Source: Rhizophagus sp. LPA8_4_AMF (Eukaryota; Glomeromycota; Glomeromycetes; Glomerales; Glomeraceae). From it: DNA of 20,722 bases. Positions 18,861-20,722 of the stretch are shown piece by piece. The notes beneath the pieces are model-generated. The model searched no databases and had not been told where the DNA came from. It saw nothing but the letters and a program-made list of their open reading frames with translations. Within the stretch, counting starts at the first letter, position 1. Each line of letters begins with the position of its first letter. The position numbers and the translations under genes were made by a program. Where the stretch lies: NCBI GenBank assembly GCA_021464525.1, contig JADRCO010001277.1, forward strand, positions 1 through 20,722, given 5' to 3'.

Positions 18861-18970
18861 AAAATTATTAGGAAAAAAACTTATTAGGAAAAAAAAAATT
18901 ATTAGGAAAAAAAATTATTAGGAAAAAAATTATTAGGAAAAAAAAATTATTAGGAAAAAAAGTTATTAGA
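18861..18970. repeat. ATTATTAGGAAAAAAA minisatellite in the astacin leader
   Basis: Seven tandem copies of a 15-18 base unit (ATTATTAGG plus six to nine A) lie directly upstream of the astacin ATG (18828). Copies differ mainly in the length of the A run, so the array probably varies between strains. It falls between the TATA-like core and the start codon, hence probably in the 5' UTR or core promoter. Confidence 0.9.
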
Positions 18971-19077
18971 AAATTTTTTTTTTCGCGAGTCAAATTTTTT
19001 TTTTAAATCAAAGATACTTTTTAAGAGTAGGTTTTGTTGTTTGTTGTTCTCTCAAAATATTATTATTAAATTATTAA

Positions 19078-19224
19078 ACTTCGAATATTATTTTTTTCTT
19101 CAAAGTATCAACAAAATAAAAAAAAATCTTGCGGGTTCTTTTTTTTTTGATATATAAAAATATATTTCGCATAAAAAAGGAACAAAGAAAAAAAAAATAC
19201 GAAATAAAGATTCGTCAAAAGCAG
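19078..19224 (-). promoter_or_regulatory. promoter block of the astacin gene, with shared motif copy C
   Basis: On the minus strand: CTGCTTTTGACGAATCTTTA (19205-19224), a T-rich stretch, GTTCCTTTTTTATGCG, a TTTTTATATATC TATA-like core (19151-19163), a poly-A run, CCCGCAAG, and TTTGAAGAA. The order matches the block upstream of the astacin pseudogene (10441-10650). The TATA-like core is about 330 bases before the ATG, which leaves room for the minisatellite-bearing leader. Confidence 0.5.
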
Positions 19225-20722
19225 TAAAAAAAGCAAAATATAAAAAAAAAAAAAAAATTTCGATATTCTTTATTATTATGTTTTAATGATTTAATTTTAA
19301 TAAATTTAGTACGAATTAGGATGACATTATGTCACATTTAGCAATTCATTCTATTTTAATATTAAATAGGTCCCATAATAAATAAATTCAGATTGACGCC
19401 GTCTATAACATCATCGTATATTATTAAAATGTCACGATACCTGTTTTACTTTCATAATTTCTTTTTTTAGTTTTTTTTTACTGTCTATATATATATTTTT
19501 TATTATACAGTAGATAAAATCAATCATTTAATTACGTTTTTTTATTTATGTTAAAATTTAAAATTTTATTATTTATATATTCTAACAGGTAAAGTCGATT
19601 ATTATTCTGAGAACCAAAGTTTCTTTAAATTTCGGTTATTTTAACCTGTTTTATAACCTGTTTCGTTGGTATTCATGAATCCCATTTTTTATTTTGTGCG
19701 AACTTCGGTAACCGATTATAGCCGCAGTATTCTCAATATTTGACACTTTTTTTCCGGTTTATTTAATGTACTTTGCCATTAATCAAATATATATATGTAT
19801 ATTTGTTGTATATGTGTATGGTTGATTGGGTGAAGATACTAACTTTTTTTTTTTTTTGAAAAAAAAAAGGTTAAGTTCCATATTATAATCAGGTTTTTTT
19901 TTAATAATAAACAATGAATAATAAAAGCCCCTTATGACTTGAGAAGGGGATTTCCTAATTTGTAAAAATTTCCTATCTTAATCCTTATATAATTAAAAAG
20001 ATTGGCTGATTTAATATAATGTTTATATGCGGTAAAGTAAAAAAATACCCCAATTTTGTACCTGAATATCCTCGTTTCTTTTTTTTTGCACATGATTTAA
20101 AAAAAAAATTTCCTTTATTTATTTATTTTTAAATTAAATACTGTATGTCAATCAAAAACGCCTTCCTCATTTTATAATTTATATCCATATTTGTTTAATA
20201 CAAACATATTTTTTGAATTGTAAAAAAAAAAATATTTATTTTTATTATGTAAAAGGGTGAGTTGTTTACATCATCTTGCGCATATTTTTCCTTAATTGCC
20301 GATGCATACCTGAAACGGTTAAATTTGATTCTTTTTTTATGCGGCATTGACATTTTACGTTAATTAATTGGTTAAAAACAATTAATTTTTAAATTTTACT
20401 AGAATGACAAAAATGTTCAAGATAAACTAACTAAAATAATTAACTTAAATAACCAAAACTGACTAAAATAATAAAATGATTAAAATGTACAGCTTAATTT
20501 TTTTTTATTCATCATTTAATGTGATATTGTATTATTATCATATCTGATATATATAAACTATTTGCTAAAATGTGCAAAATAATCTATTTTACTGCAGAAT
20601 GAGAAAATGATTACTTAAAACCTGAATTATGCGACATGTGAAAACTAATATTTGATTTTTAAAACATTATCCCCTCGTCTGTAATGCAGGCAAATTTGCC
20701 TGCAAACTTTTTGAACTTAAAT
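19225..20722. other. intergenic stretch, no gene supported
   Basis: AT-rich sequence with a few structured spots. There is a hairpin CCCCTT...AAGGGG at 19928-19949, repeated AACCTGTTT strings near 19644-19662, and a perfect 20-base palindrome TGCAGGCAAATTTGCCTGCA at 20685-20704. No frame on either strand reads as protein. Confidence 0.5.
20685..20704. repeat. perfect 20-bp palindrome
   Basis: TGCAGGCAAATTTGCCTGCA equals its own reverse complement and is GC-rich against an AT-rich background. It could be a dimeric transcription-factor site or part of a small inverted-repeat element that continues beyond the window. Confidence 0.8.

Noticed and set aside
1-20722. CRISPR array, prophage, bacterial defence system or biosynthetic cluster
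   Set aside because: There are no regularly spaced identical repeats with unique spacers and no operon-like packing of genes; splice signals and repeat content are eukaryotic.

Overview
The window looks like a piece of an AT-rich, repeat-rich fungal genome. Short GT-AG introns, a TATA-box promoter architecture, many small transposon relics and decayed genes point to a Glomeromycotina (Rhizophagus-type) arbuscular mycorrhizal fungus. The assignment is an inference: there is no rRNA, tRNA or marker gene here to prove it. Nothing resembles a bacterial operon, a phage or a CRISPR locus.

Layout. Positions 1-760: a possible tiny secreted protein and the decayed 3' end of a minus-strand locus. Positions 756-2363: a minus-strand multi-exon gene model of 345 codons. 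Its middle is a tandem array of near-identical phase-1 exons, each with a basic patch and a SUMO-interaction-like patch. Positions 2205-5560: the same strand continues upstream as a long frame broken by many stop codons. A SINE-like retroposon (2591-2785, 16-bp perfect target duplication) and a 212-bp TA-flanked MITE (4033-4244) sit inside it, and in silico removal of either keeps the frame. Positions 5600-5890: a broken copy of a small arginine-rich gene whose intact paralogue is at 10899-11141. Positions 6160-7317: a Tc1/mariner-type element with very long inverted repeats, itself carrying a nested hAT-like MITE. Positions 8040-8775: scraps of coding sequence, including a protein-kinase hinge-like fragment. 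Positions 9616-10301: an astacin-type metalloprotease pseudogene with its promoter remains. Positions 11300-17750: a long AT-rich desert with simple repeats. Positions 17751-18828: an apparently intact four-exon astacin metalloprotease gene (288 codons), the clearest gene in the window. Its promoter block lies near 19080-19224. Positions 19225-20722 show no gene.

How it fits together. The window records duplication and decay. The astacin gene and the arginine-rich gene are each present once intact and once broken, and the copies share upstream blocks. A short motif near 10621, 11176 and 19198 recurs, in the same orientation, upstream of three gene copies. The most unusual parts are the tandem SIM-like exon array, the stop-rich but nearly indel-free frame hosting two transposons, and the nested transposon at 6160-7317. 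All gene models were spliced by eye; no search or expression data were available.
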